Origin: Zygnema cylindricum
Lineage: Eukaryota; Streptophyta; Zygnematophyceae; Zygnematales; Zygnemataceae
NCBI GenBank assembly: GCA_037447655.1
Contig: JBBHKE010000954.1
Coordinates: forward strand, 1-64,000
Length of the DNA: 64,000 nt
Direction of reading: 5' to 3'
Below, in pieces: positions 12,394-24,529 of the stretch. The number at the start of each line of letters is the position of its first letter. Position 1 is the stretch's first letter. Position numbers and translations under genes: made by a program. The notes beneath the pieces are model-generated. The model made no database searches and was not told where the DNA came from. It saw only the letters and a list, made by a program, of their open reading frames with translations.

Positions 12394-12403
12394 TACCTGT
12401 CAC

Positions 12404-13026
12404 TAGTGTTGGGTATCGGGTAAAATCATATCGCGATAATCTCGATATTCGATATATCGAAATCAATCGAGGAGGATCCTCGATGTATCGTACCGAGACC
12501 AACATAAATTATCGCGATATATAGATTTTTTTCAATTTAATATTTTCATTTTTTTATATAATATGTTATTTTAGCGAAAAAGTCAAATTGTCTAATACGC
12601 CACGTACGCTGTGATTTTCGTTCCGTGATTTAAAGGTAGACGCCGCAAAATGTAACCGACAAAAAAGTACTAATTTTGAAATTCTAATGATTAATCATTT
12701 GGGGTAAGGTTGCACGAGGAGGTCTCAGTAATAGTACGGACAGCAAAATTTTATCTTTTGTAAATAAGTTTTACATACTTGTTTTGATATGAGTGGCTCC
12801 ACGTAAGGTGACAACCAAATCTCAAAAATCATTGAATATCTGGAAACCGACCTTTTTCGTCTGGAAAATCGTACTTGCGTATGACGTACGTGTACTTCAC
12901 AAGTGTACCTCGTCAATGTACCTCAGAGATCTCTTCACTCCGCTGACTTTCAGGAAAAATACGTATTTCTTTCCGGCAAAGATTTTACAGTCAATTTGTC
13001 CGAAGTCACGAGACTTTGAAAACTTG

Positions 13027-13065
<39 letters not shown>

Positions 13066-13196
13066 CTTAGATATATCGAGGATACGATATATCGGCGATA
13101 TATCGCGATAATTTGAAATTCGATATATCGATTATCGGGTACCTAAAATTCGATATATATCGAATATCGGCTATTGGTCCTCGATACCCAACACTA
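12404..13196. mobile_element. hAT-like non-autonomous element A3 (793 bp)
   Basis: The ends are TAGTGTTGGGTATCGGG and CGATACCCAACACTA. A perfect 8-bp duplication cctgtcac flanks it (12396-12403 and 13197-13204). It is the same length as A1. A 33-nt T run near 13030-13063 is the only large interior difference visible. Confidence 0.92.
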
Positions 13197-13636
13197 CCTG
13201 TCACACAGAATTAGGTGCGCCTTGCTATGGCTCGCCAATTGTTGCATTCACACTACTACACCAGAAATGGATGATGAATGAGATGAGGAGATAAATGTCC
13301 TTTTTTTTTGTTTGGACGTGAATCGCCCTTGACGTCACCTCACGTCAACAAAAACGTCGTGATGTGATTCATGTTGCCGTACGATTAGTCGCCGATGACT
13401 CAAATTCGTCCGTACCATTCATTCATTCATTAGGGATACGACTTCATGTATTTTCAAAGTCGGATTTATGCATTCCGAAAAGGTTTTCCGGAAAAGAAGA
13501 TGACATACCACAGTTGTCGAGTTTTGACGCACTTGAACGTATGTTTTGTCCGTCGCTAAGCTCCAAATCGTATATTTTGTCCGTCGCTACGCTACAAAAA
13601 GGTTGACAGCCGAGTGGTCGACCTGTTTGGCGGATA

Positions 13637-14573
13637 GATGTCTCGTGCGCATAAAACGCACGCATGAAACGCCAAACAAAAAACGAATATGCGCATGAAA
13701 CAAAGTTTTAAAAAGTATAAAATTCGTTGACCGACTTTGACTCCATACTAAAAATAAAAGTTAAAAAATATTAAAACATTCATAACGAAAAATACGATGA
13801 CAACTTTATCAAAGTTTCAAAAGTTCTAAACGAAAACCAACGACGATTCGCTGGATGCTGAACCTGCAACCATCGATCAGACTGTCACGTCGCCAGCGAC
13901 CAGACTGCCTCGGCGCTCAGCGCCATGCCGGAGCTTGCCCCTATTACAACATGTCACCATTCACAAATTTACAATTGAAGCAAAAAATAACCATTTTTGA
14001 ATGTCAAAATTGAATAATGACAAAATCATAATTGAAAAAAAGTGTCCATTTTTATATGTAAACATTTAATAATGATAAATTCAAAATTGAAGCAAAAAAC
14101 AACCATTTTTTTAATTCATATTGGATAATGACAAAATCATAATTGAAAAAAATTATCCGTCATATCCCTTTGTAGCCTTAAAATGCTCCCACTCTGCTCC
14201 TCGAGGCTTAGACATGGCTACCCGCGAAGAGGTTCGTGGAAGCTTCAAGTGTGGCTTCAATCGAGCCTTTAATGGAGGGTTCAATGGCGGCTTCGTTGTA
14301 ATGATAAATCGTACACATTTTTTTCAAACTTCGCGCGCGGAAATGAAACGTCACTTTTCATAACTTTCCGTACATTGTATCCGTACCGTACAAATTTCTT
14401 TCAAACTTGGTGCGCGGAAAAAAAATGTATCTTTTTTTAAATTTTCGTACACAATATTCGTGCGTAACCGTGCGTATCCGTACGAAAAGTATACACATTT
14501 AACGAAAGATTCAAAATCTACAAAAAATAACAAAATTTCGTAAAGATGTTAAAATCCATACGGATGAGACATC
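13637..14573. mobile_element. GATGTCTC-ended element G2 (937 bp)
   Basis: The ends are GATGTCTC/GAGACATC with TA outside (13635-13636 and 14574-14575). It is a copy of G1 in the opposite orientation. It contains A-rich repeats of ataatgacaaaatcataattg around 13960-14150. No protein family is recognised. Confidence 0.8.
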
Positions 14574-14577
14574 TATT

Positions 14578-17124
14578 GCGTGGTTCACACGTGAAAAAGG
14601 GGAAAACGGTATGGTATGAAAACGGTACTTTTTCTTGTCTGCCGTGAACTGGCACGTGACGCTAGCCTACGTCAACTAGCGTGTCGTGATATGAGCCACT
14701 TGACCGTACGAAAAAAGAAACGCTTTGCGGACATGATATGTACGACGCCTTCCAACACAAACTGTACTGCCACGCAAGCGTTTGTACATACCGAAAAAAA
14801 CCCCGGAGGAACTTAAAACATACCCAAATAAAAAAACCACGGGCGCCCAAAAAAAAAACTTAGTTTCAGTTCAGTTTTTAGTATAAAATAAGTATTAAGA
14901 AAGTTATTGTAAAATTAGTTTTGGAACAGTTATAAGTGTGTAAAATTAGTATTGGTACAGTTTTTAGTCTGCTTTATTGGTATTAGTACAATTTGTCTGT
15001 ATAATTTGAGTTACTACAATTATTAGTAATGTATAATGAGCATTAGTATTGTTTTAGTCTGTATAATCGGTATTAACACAATTATAACTCTAAATAATTA
15101 CTGTTTGTATAATTAGTATTAGAAAAGTTATTAGTTTGTATAATTAGTTTTAACAAATTTTAATTTGTATAATTAGCGTGAACACATTTATTAGTCTATA
15201 TAATTAGTATTAGTGCAGTTCTAATACTGTATAATTAGTATTAGGACAATTTTTAGTTATGTATAATTAGTATTAGGACAATCGTTGTATAATAATTACT
15301 TATACAATTATTCGTCCGTATAATTAGTATTAACTCGGTTTTTGGTCTCTATAATTAGTATAAATAGTATAAGTACAGTTATTAGTATGTAGAATCAGTT
15401 TTAGTACAGTAATGTGTTAGTGTAATCAGTATTTGTACAATTATTCGTTTGTATAATTAGTATTAGCACAGTTACTAGTATGTATAACCAGTACTAATAT
15501 GCTTATTTGTATAAATAATTAGTATAAGTACAGTTACTAGTCTTTATAATTAGTGCTAATACAGTTATTACTCTGTGTAATTAGTGTTAGTACAATTATA
15601 AGTAATGTAGAATTAGTGTTGGTACAATGGTTAGAATTATATAATTAGCAGTTTTAAGTAATGTATATTTAGTATTAGTCTTACTATTCGTCTGTATCAT
15701 TAGTACTAACACAGTTATTAGTCTGTATAATTAGTAATACTATAATTATTAGTCTGTACAATTCGTATCAGTATGATTTTTAGTATGTATAATTAGTGTT
15801 GGCATAGTTATTAGTCTTCAATTAATGTCCATTACGGTTATTTCTCGCGTAAGTCTTGCACATTGTAAGTTCATGCAATATATAAGTACATTTTGTATAA
15901 TAAATTTTTTACAGTTATTGGTTTGTATAATTATTGGCGGTACGGTTATTATTTAATTAATAAAAATTACTTATAGTTAGGATACATTAAATGCCCAATA
16001 CTAATTAAACATTACAAATAATTGTACTAACTCTGACTATAGAGACTAATAACTCTATGAATCATACCCGACTAATAAGTGTATAAATGCGATTATACAA
16101 ACTCATAATTGGATCATGTAAGCGTCTCTGGACCTTACTACTACTATTATAAATACTTTGTGTATTACTAATTATGCATTAGTAATAACTATCTAATACT
16201 AATTCTACATTACTAATAACGCACTAATCCTAATTATCAGACTACAGATAGTAATACAAAGTATATAGATTACACTTTTATTCATATGAATGCAGGTTAA
16301 ACACATTATTAATACTAAATATAAAACTAACAATTGTTCTAATAAATTAGTGTACACCATTTTAATTTATGTATTTTTTATTAATGTGGGTATAGAGCGT
16401 GTTGGTGTATAAATATGTTACTTTTTAATTATACAAGTGTGGTTTTTTTAAAACATTTGCATCGCGCGAAGAATTTACGTGATTGGGGTTAAAAACGAGC
16501 TTGCCAAAATATACCCAAATGGGAGTTAATCCTAAATAGGATCAATCACGATTGAGTACAATTGGCGTTAGTTGGAAAGTGGGTAAACTCTATCGTGCAT
16601 GACAACTAAGTTATTCACACACTAATAATTTCTACCGCTAAATACGATGCGTAGAGTTAGGTTAGTGCTATTAATGGTGTTGATTAGTATGCACGGTTAT
16701 TAGTCTTTATAATTAGTATTAGAAGTTGAACACCATTAGTTTGTATTAGTTTTTCCATGATTGTTTTTTTTTTAAATTACAGGTTCTCTTATCTGATTGG
16801 TCCTCTAGTTTGTTCATAAGCTTGAGAGGAAATGAATTCTTGTACGGTTCACGTCCGTGCGCTTCGTTTTTGTAAATTTTCAAAAACGAAAAAGTGCATT
16901 CCGAACATGATGTTAGATGGCGGACGGCATTTGCCGTTTGCTATCAGCAACTGTAAATTTTTGACGCTTAAAATTGCATCTTTTGTCCGCCGCTACGCTC
17001 CAAAACGGTCGAAACCAACCGTCCCAACCGTCAACGCCGCGTTTTTTGTCATTTTATGAATATTGGGGTACGGATCCCAGAATTTAGGACATCGTTTTAC
17101 CATTTTTCCAAGTGTGAACAACGC
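14578..17124. mobile_element. GCGTGGTTCACAC-ended element F1 (about 2.5 kb)
   Basis: The left end GCGTGGTTCACACGTGAAAA and the right end ttccaagtgtgaacaacgc are inverted. The first 240 bp match the start of F2 at 18034, and the last 290 bp match the end of F2 at 25888. The middle (14870-16750) is an AT-rich repeat field not found in F2. I cannot see a clear target duplication or a transposase. Confidence 0.7.
14870..15960. repeat. Degenerate AT-rich array built on tataattagtattag
   Basis: Dozens of imperfect copies of a 30-40 nt phrase (tataattagtattagtaca, then gttattagtctg) run head to tail. They continue as the inverse phrase (taatactaatta) to about 16340. No coding frame is present. It is the core of element F1. 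Confidence 0.8.
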
Positions 17125-17441
17125 AAATGATCCTTAGAGTAACGATTGTTTTTTAAATGCTAACCCATAAATAAATAGCCAATCAAAATCATCTAAAATA
17201 GAAGGTAAAAAAATGTAAACTTAAAACTTATTTGGAACTTTGACGAAGCGTCCTCCCCCCTTCTTACCGATGGTTTGTTACAAACGGATTTGAGTCATCG
17301 GCGACTAATCGTTCGGCAACATGAATCAAATCGCGACGTTTTTGTTGACGTGAGGTGACGTCAAAGGAGATTCACGTCCAAACAAAAAAAGGACATTCAT
17401 TTCCTTATCTCATCCGTCATTCATTTATTTTCTAGTGTGAA

Positions 17442-17684
17442 TCGTGAAGGTACGGCCCCATGTGGCTAAATCCTTTGTAAACGTCAGTGTCTGAAATTCG
17501 TACATAAAAAAAATGCCTTCAATTCCTGCAAAAGGTAAAACTTTATTACATAAAGTGCGATGGAAAAACCATCGTGGTATAAAAGGGGTAAAATAATAGT
17601 CGCGGGCGACCCGGTGCTTTGCCCTTTGTTTGCTAAGGGCCTTTCGTTTTTGTACAGTACCATGTATAATGCGATAGTAGTGTA
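17442..17684. other. Spacer related to 7660-7730
   Basis: A stretch with agggcaaagcaccgg-like sequence occurs here in inverse orientation to 7670-7720. No gene is seen. Confidence 0.45.
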
Positions 17685-17901
17685 CACCGTCAATCGTATT
17701 TAGCGTGTATGTTTTTTTTGTCTCTTAACACATCTTTTCTTCGTACATACATGTCGGACTGTTGATCTGACGGTTACGACTGAAAGGTTATATTCTCAGC
17801 TTACGAATGGCGGCCTTAAATTGAAAATTGGACAAATGTGTACGGAGAAAATATGTTTTAAGAGACAAAAAAATCATAAACGCTAAATACGATCGACGGT
17901 G
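17685..17901. mobile_element. Intact 217-bp MITE, subfamily B (variant end)
   Basis: The ends are CACCGTCAATCGTATTTAGC and CGCTAAATACGATCGACGGTG, with TA on both sides. The body folds into one long hairpin, because atgttttaagagac near the right mirrors the left half. The length is identical to copies at 49809 and 59631. Confidence 0.92.
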
Positions 17902-19115
17902 TACTGTACCTATTATGCACGAACATCTTACGTGACTCCATCATTGAAATTATGGTTCTGCACGGTTTGTACGTTTTGTCGGTTCGCAATCTCGTGTCGA
18001 CGGAGCTTTCTGCGCTTTCCATACGATACATTTGCGTGGTTCACACTTGAAAAGTGGGAAAACGATATGGTATGGAATCGGTACTTTTTTTTGTCCGCCG
18101 TGAACTGGCACGTGACGCTAGCCTACGCCAACTAACGTGTCGTGATACGAGCCACTTGTCCGTACGAAAAGTAAACGCTTTGTGGACATGATATGTACGA
18201 AGCCTTCCAAGCCAAAATGTAGTGCCACGCAAGCGTTTGTATAGAGCAAAAATAACCGTGAAGGAACTTAGAACATGCCATTTTTTCTTTTTTTCCATCG
18301 GTGTTTTTTTTTTTTAAACATAACGTGTTCTCTTTTCTGATTGGTCCTCTAATTTCGTATATGTTTGCGACGGAATGAGGGTGCGTCTCTATGTACTTCA
18401 AACTTAGAGATTTTTTTTTGTTTTTTAGCGCAGATCCGGCGGACCCGGATTTCGGGTGTCCCTATGTGTACCAAACGAAATTGTCACTTAGGGCGTGACG
18501 ATTGTATACGTCGACAATGCCCGTGACGGCTGTCAACGTCTACAATCTGTGATGACCCACGTCATTTTTCGTAGCTGATTGTGACGTCGCGTGATTTTTC
18601 GTGACATTGTAGACCTACCGCCCTCCAGCCTGTGACGTTTCACGGTTGAAGAAGATGCGTTTTGACTTTGCGTCTATTGTCGGCTCGACGTGAAATGGCA
18701 TCGGAACCTTGAGACCCCTGCAAAAAAAAAATCCGTACCGGATGGAAACGGACAAAACAAAACAAACTGTGTACTTCTATTTGTCGTATTAAATAAAAAC
18801 GGACAAAACATAGCGAATCGTGTACACTTCCACGTCGCTTGAATTCGTTTGAGTTTTTTGAACAGAATATTACACGTGCGAATACGTGCTACTATTTGTT
18901 TATAGAAAATCCTTAATTTTAAAACACATCGGCCCTGTATTTTAAAGATAAGGTTGAAGATGACGTTTTTTGTCGTCGAAGTGGGTCGAAGAACACAAGA
19001 CGACAAGATGTAGTACATTTTAAATTCGATGATGACGCAAAATGTACTTCTCTTTTTTTCTATTTTATTGTACGGTTGAAGCTTACGCGGTACGGCTCTA
19101 AGTTTTACAGGAAAA

Positions 19116-20157
19116 TGTAACTCTGAGACCTCCATAAGTCCTCAGAGTGGACAGCTTCCAAGAAGCCTCTAGGATAATCCTGACCCCTTTGTGTTTAAGC
19201 AAAAATAACTGCCACCCTGGCAGACAAAAACGCTGACCAACTTCACCCCTGTGAAGACAAGACTCCCCTGAGTCGATAGCAAAAAGAATCTTTGAATTTG
19301 CTCCCCTGTGCAGTAAGTTATGGGGGGTCAAAGTTGACCTTTTGTACAGAAGCTCTCTGGGAGAGGGGGTCCTATCTTCTAATTTTTCTAAGTCCTATCT
19401 CTCTCACAGACTCTATCTACTGATGTACGGAACCAATCAGAATTGAGTTCCGTACGTAAAAGTACAGCCGCCGGTGTACTTTATGTACGGACATTGTACG
19501 ACATGGCCAAAATGTCGACACATGTCAAATCCGGATTCGGTGCCATAATCTCCGGAGATTCTACGATCCAACGGAATTTCGCCACGCGTCATCCGATGTG
19601 GCGATGGCCACAAACCGCCGAAATCTTCCTCCGTGATCTCGGCGCTAATCCCGGCCGTCCGATTAAATTCAGATTTAATCGTGGCCGTAATAAATACATG
19701 CGCGGTATTTATTTCACTTCCGAAACAAATGCGCGGTATTGATTCGTAATCCGTACTGTCATTCGTACCGGATCTATGCATCCCGTAAATCGTAACAGTT
19801 AAATGAATTATCGTACGTATTGTAATTTATATAATTATCAAACTATATATCACGTAATACTACTGCTAGATCTAACGGCTAAGGCTACCGGCTATTTCCT
19901 GTCTGCCGGCCGGTAGGTACAAGGATCAAATCCTACCGCCGGCACATTCCTTTTAAATAAATAAATAAACCCTAGTATAAAATTCCCGTAAACCTCAGGA
20001 TAGCCAAGGTAGCCATGGCTCTAGCTTCCTCTCCAATTTCTCAGTGACTGCGACAAGTTTGAGATTTGGAGAGAGAAGTTAGAGGTAGACTGCCTCGGCT
20101 TCTTTCTATATTTCTATTTAGACCTAGAAAATACTAATAAAACCATTAGTTTCTACA
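19116..20157 (-). mobile_element. 3' LTR of the Ty1/copia element
   Basis: This 1042-bp LTR runs TGTAACTCTGAG ... TTTCTACA. It is the same length as its partner at 24510-25551, and by eye I find only two base differences (near 19310 and 19930). The 5-bp target duplication gaaaa is at 19111-19115. The tRNA-like segment lies at 19875-19945. The strand follows element sense. Confidence 0.95.
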
Positions 20158-20171
20158 CTCCCCTTATTTTC
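20158..20171 (-). other. Polypurine tract of the copia element
   Basis: In element sense the bases are gaaaataaggggag, directly against the 3' LTR. It is the usual primer for plus-strand DNA synthesis. Confidence 0.8.
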
Positions 20172-23100
20172 TAGTCAATCTTTAATTTCAGACCACACTT
20201 CTCCCTGCAAAAAATTAGCTTAGGGGAAGGCACAGGTTTGGTCATCATATCTGCTACCATCTCACTATCTGGTCTGTACTCTAAACTAATTATTTTGTTT
20301 TCTACTTTCTCTCTAACAAAACTGAGTCTGATGTCCATGTGTTTGGCTTTAAAATGGTGTTTAGGATTGGCAAAGATAGCGATTGCTGCCTGATTATCAC
20401 AAAATATTTTCTGCACACCACTCTTAAGGTGACCAAGCTCACCAAGCAAAGACTTGACCCACATCAATTCTTTTACAGCAGAGCAAGAGGCCATATACTC
20501 AGCCTCCATAGTGGACTGAGCAATAACCTTTTGCTGTTATCTACTCCACCAGCAAGCCCTATCACCCACATATAATACATATTAAAAAGTACATCTCCTC
20601 ATTGGAGCATCACCATAACTGGCATCACTCCAAGTAGTGATGTCAGTATTCTCCCCACCCAAATGCAACCATAGATCTCTAGTTCCTACCAAGTATCTAA
20701 GGACTCTCTTAGCTGCCTCCCAATCCTTCTTAGTGGGAGCATTTAGACTTCTACTCAGCACTCCTACAGCTGCAGCTAAATCCGGCCGGGTACAATTCAT
20801 AAAATAGATTAGACTTCCCACTACTTGCCTGTAAGGAATAGTCTGCATGAACTTCTGTTCATCATGAGATAATTCCTCGTCTAAGACTATGACTCCTTCT
20901 TCCTCACTCCCCTCACTTCCCTTCTTCAACTCCATTGGAGTTGTACAACTATTAGCTTTATCCATTTGAAATTTTTCAAGCATGTTCCCTATTGCTTCTT
21001 TTTGAGTCAATCTTATAATTTTCCTTTTTCGGTCTCTCTCTACTTGAATTCCCAAAATATATCTTGCTTCTCCCATATCCTTCATTTCAAATCTCCCCTT
21101 AAGATCGGTTTTCAGTTTGTTAATTTTTTCCATTGATTTACTTAATACAAGCAAATCATCAACATAAATTGCAATAAATATCAAACCTTCCTCATCTTCG
21201 AAAACATAGATTGAGTGATCTGAGCTGATCCGAATATATCCCAGACCGGTAAGAAACTCATCAAGCTTCTTATTCCATTGTCGAGGTGCCTGTTTCAAAC
21301 CATAAAGAGATTTAATCAGCCGGCATACCTTACTCTCCTCTCCTTCTTCCACAAACCCTTCGGGTTGTCGCATGAAGATCTCCTCTTCCAATTCTCCATG
21401 CAAAAAGGCTGTTTTTATGTCCATCTGGTGCACTTCCATGTCTTCCGCCGCCGCTAAACTGAGAAGTATGCGGACGGAGGGAAATCTGACCACCGGAGCA
21501 AAGGTTTCCTCGTAGTCAATTCCTTCCTTTTGTGTAAATCCCTTTGCCACTAATCTGGCCTTGTAGCGCTCGATTGTGTTATCTGGGTTCAGTTTTAGTT
21601 TGAAAACCCACTTACAACCGATTGGTTTTCGGTTTGGTGGACAGTCCACCAGCTCCCAAGTATCGGCTGCCATGATTGAAGCCGTCTCCTCATTGATGGC
21701 TGTCTTCCACCGGTTTCTTTCTGGACAAGTCATCGCCTCTCCATAAGTTTGAGGTTCATCTTGATGAGATAGTTTAGTTACCTTGTTATTAACCTGTTTT
21801 TCTTGCAGTCTTTTGCTACTTCTCCTCCCCCCCTCAAAATCTGAGGCCGGAATAGATGGTTCTCGTGGATTCTTTCGAACAAACTCGACTTCTCCCCTAT
21901 CCCTTGATTCCGAATCAATTTCCACCACGTCTTCCGCTTCGAGTAGAGTTGTCACTGGAGTTTCCACAGCCGGGTCCTTTTCGGTCTGATTTGTACCTGC
22001 AAGAATGTCATCTTCTCTAAAACCTGGATAGTTAGGAAGCTCAAAGTCATCGGAATTTTCTGACTCAAATCTGATTTTTACTGACTTCGTATATTTGAAG
22101 GGATCTACATACTTTCCTTCATCCATAACTACTAGATGCTTTACTAAGATTATATCTTCCCTTTTTAGATCATAAACTCTATATCCTTTAACATCTTCAT
22201 CATATCCTAATAAGTATCCTGGTTTTCCTTTAGGATCTAGCTTCCAATTTGACCGATCAGTATCTAGACTGAACACTTGACTGCCGAAAACCTTTAAGTG
22301 AGATATGTCTGGTTTCCGGCCTGTCCATCTCTCATAAGGTGTTTGATCTTTTATAGCTGAAGTAAGAACTCTATTCTTGAGGTAATTAGCACAGTTCATT
22401 GCTTCTGCCCAAAACCTTTTCCCTATCCTTTTATCTGACAACATACTTCTAGCACTATCACTTAGTGTTCTATTTAACCTCTCGGCTACCCCATTCTGTT
22501 CAGGATTTTCTGGAACTGTCTTTTGGTGTTGAACCCCATCTTCCCTCAGAAAATCCTCAAACTGGTTAGAAGTATACTCTCCACCATTGTCACTCCTTAC
22601 TCTCTTGATTGGAGTTTCATGGAGTTTTTCGCTCCATGCTTTATATTGTCTAAAACAATCCTCAGCTTCGGACTTGTTTTTCAAAAAATATACCCGGGAA
22701 TACCGAGACCAATCATCAGTTATAGTCATCATAAATCTCTTCCCCCCCGGTGAGGGCACTTTAGCCGGTCCCCAAATATCTGTGTGTACTAGATCTAGAA
22801 TTTTTTCTCCCTTATAGGTGGCTGACTTAGGAAAGGGTAATCTGTGTGCTTTACCTTGAGCACATCCACTATAATCACTTATATCATCACTCTCACTGAA
22901 CTGAATCCCTTCCACCACTCCCATCTTTTTCATCTCTCTTAACTTATCTAGATTCACATGCCCAAGCCTCTTATGCCACATCATAATATCATGAACACCA
23001 GCATAATAAAGTTTCTTCTTTTCATTACTTAAGATCAGCCTAAACATCCCATGGCTACCTTTCTCAGCAATGAAATAGACATCATCCTCAAAACTAGCAG

Positions 23101-24529
23101 TAAAGACTCCTTCCCTAGTGCTAGTAAAAAAACCCTTATCATCTAATACTGATGTAGAGATAAGATTTTTGTTCAGCTCCGGAATAAACAATACATCGGA
23201 GAATGTTAATATGGATGTCTTTCCTTCTACTAACACTTTAAGATCTACCGATCCTACAAGAGTAGTGGTGACTATCCTCCCATCCCCGTACTCTATCTCT
23301 ACGGTGGGAATCTTTCTTATCTTAGTGAACAGGTGTCTATCCTTACACATGTGCATGGAGGCACCTGAATCTACAATCCAGCCTGCTTCACCTTTCAATC
23401 CACCGTAAGCACATTTCTGCCTCCGTGGAATTTCGACCTCATTTTTCGCCTCCAACTCCTCATCCAAAAGGAGCTCATCGTCCTCGTCCTCGGATTCAGC
23501 CTCAAGTACCTGTGTGACAAGGGCCTTTTTCTTTCCTCTCGGGGTACCACCGGTCTGCCCCTCCTTTAACCGAAGCTCGGTTAGCTTAGTGCACTCTGCC
23601 ATATAGTGCCCCGGTTTCTTACAAAAATGACATAGTCCTTTGGGAGCCCTTGGTTCGAACTCATCGGCCGGTTTTTTGTGCTCCCTACCCCCATAGTTTC
23701 CGACCGGTTTTCGGGAATCCCTGTTCCTCCAATCAGTCGCTGTTGCCAAGGCTTGGCCACTCTTTCCTCCCCTTCGGATCTCAATTGTATTCTCTTGAAC
23801 GAGAATCATTCCTACCACTGAGTTCCATATCCACCTTGAGTCAGGCAAGTCCTGCACACGGTAAACTATGTTCACGAACTCATCAGGTAACTTCATCAGT
23901 AAACAGTTAACCTTTTCTTTTTCACTAAAATCTTTTCCCGCACTCTGTAGCTCCATGAAGAGTGTAGCAAGCTCATTGCAAAAATCCAACATATTTCCCC
24001 CTTTGTATACATACTCCTTAACTTTCTGATCAGCCAACTGTTGTTGCTGAATCGTACCACTTTGGTACATCTCTATAAGAGCCATCCAAAGATCGGATGC
24101 CCTTTCTACCTGCAAATGAGGACATGCAAGTCCTTGAGTGAGATGGCGTAGGATGAAGTGCTTTGCCGCCATATTGTTGAAGTCCCAGGTTTCAGTATCA
24201 TTCTCCTCGTTCCTCGGAATAGGTGACATGAATGCTAAACCAGTTGCTATTGGTGTGGTCGCCTCCTTCTCCTTTCCTTTGTCCACCACCTCTCCTTCCT
24301 TTGTTTCCTCCGTTGAAGGTGAATCCTCTTTCCTGGTGAATCTGCTTCCTCCAAACCCTGGAGGAATTCCAAGACTTGATGGACGCCCCAATCGTCCACT
24401 CACTATCCCCCAAAACCTTTTTTCGCATAGAGCTCCTATCATCATACTTTCCCAGTATATGAAGCCAGTTCCATTAAAGATTGGTACCCTAGAGTGTGGG
24501 CCCATAACCTGTAACTCTGAGACCTCCAT
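20171..24529 (-). pseudogene. Ty1/copia gag-pol polyprotein with two stops in RNase H
   Basis: The first open stretch is 24529-20582, 1315 aa. The same frame continues past TAA codons near 20582 and 20531 and ends near 20171. Domain order: gag; CCHC zinc knuckle (Cys300 to Cys313); protease DSGA (387-390); integrase zinc-binding region (His519, His524, Cys556) and core (Asp583, Asp647, Glu683); reverse transcriptase with YVDD (1122-1125); RNase H with WSDASYGDA, then EAEYMA and CDNQAAI after the stops. The order PR-IN-RT-RH defines Ty1/copia. Oddities: the position expected to be the first Cys of the integrase HHCC finger is Tyr553, and the RNase H stops predict a truncated product. The start codon lies in the LTR and the frame crosses the primer site. 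The protein may be defective, yet the near-identical LTRs show it moved recently, perhaps with help from an intact copy. Confidence 0.93.
24496..24509 (-). other. Primer-binding site matching initiator tRNA anticodon arm
   Basis: In element sense the 14 bases after the 5' LTR are GGTTATGGGCCCAC. Their complement, GTGGGCCCATAACC, is the anticodon arm of plant-type initiator tRNA-Met (anticodon CAU followed by AA), as I remember it. The usual plant copia site, complementary to the tRNA 3' end, begins TGGTATCAGAG and is absent. This points to priming by a cleaved half-tRNA, as in Drosophila copia. Confidence 0.75.

Larger units (their letters stand above)
13247..17441. mobile_element. Large inverted-repeat element H enclosing other elements
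   Basis: About 160 bp at 13247-13408 recurs inverted at 17283-17441. It starts ttcacacta and includes gtttggacgtgaatc, gacgtcacctcacgtcaac and gtcgccgatgactcaaat. The interior holds the GATGTCTC element G2 and the GCGTGGTTCACAC element F1. No flanking duplication is clear, and no coding frame is seen. Confidence 0.65.

Noticed and set aside
19437-19781. Overlapping frames inside the LTR on both strands, repeated at 24831-25175
   Set aside because: The same frames occur in both LTRs and are broken in the diverged solo LTR, so they are not under coding constraint.
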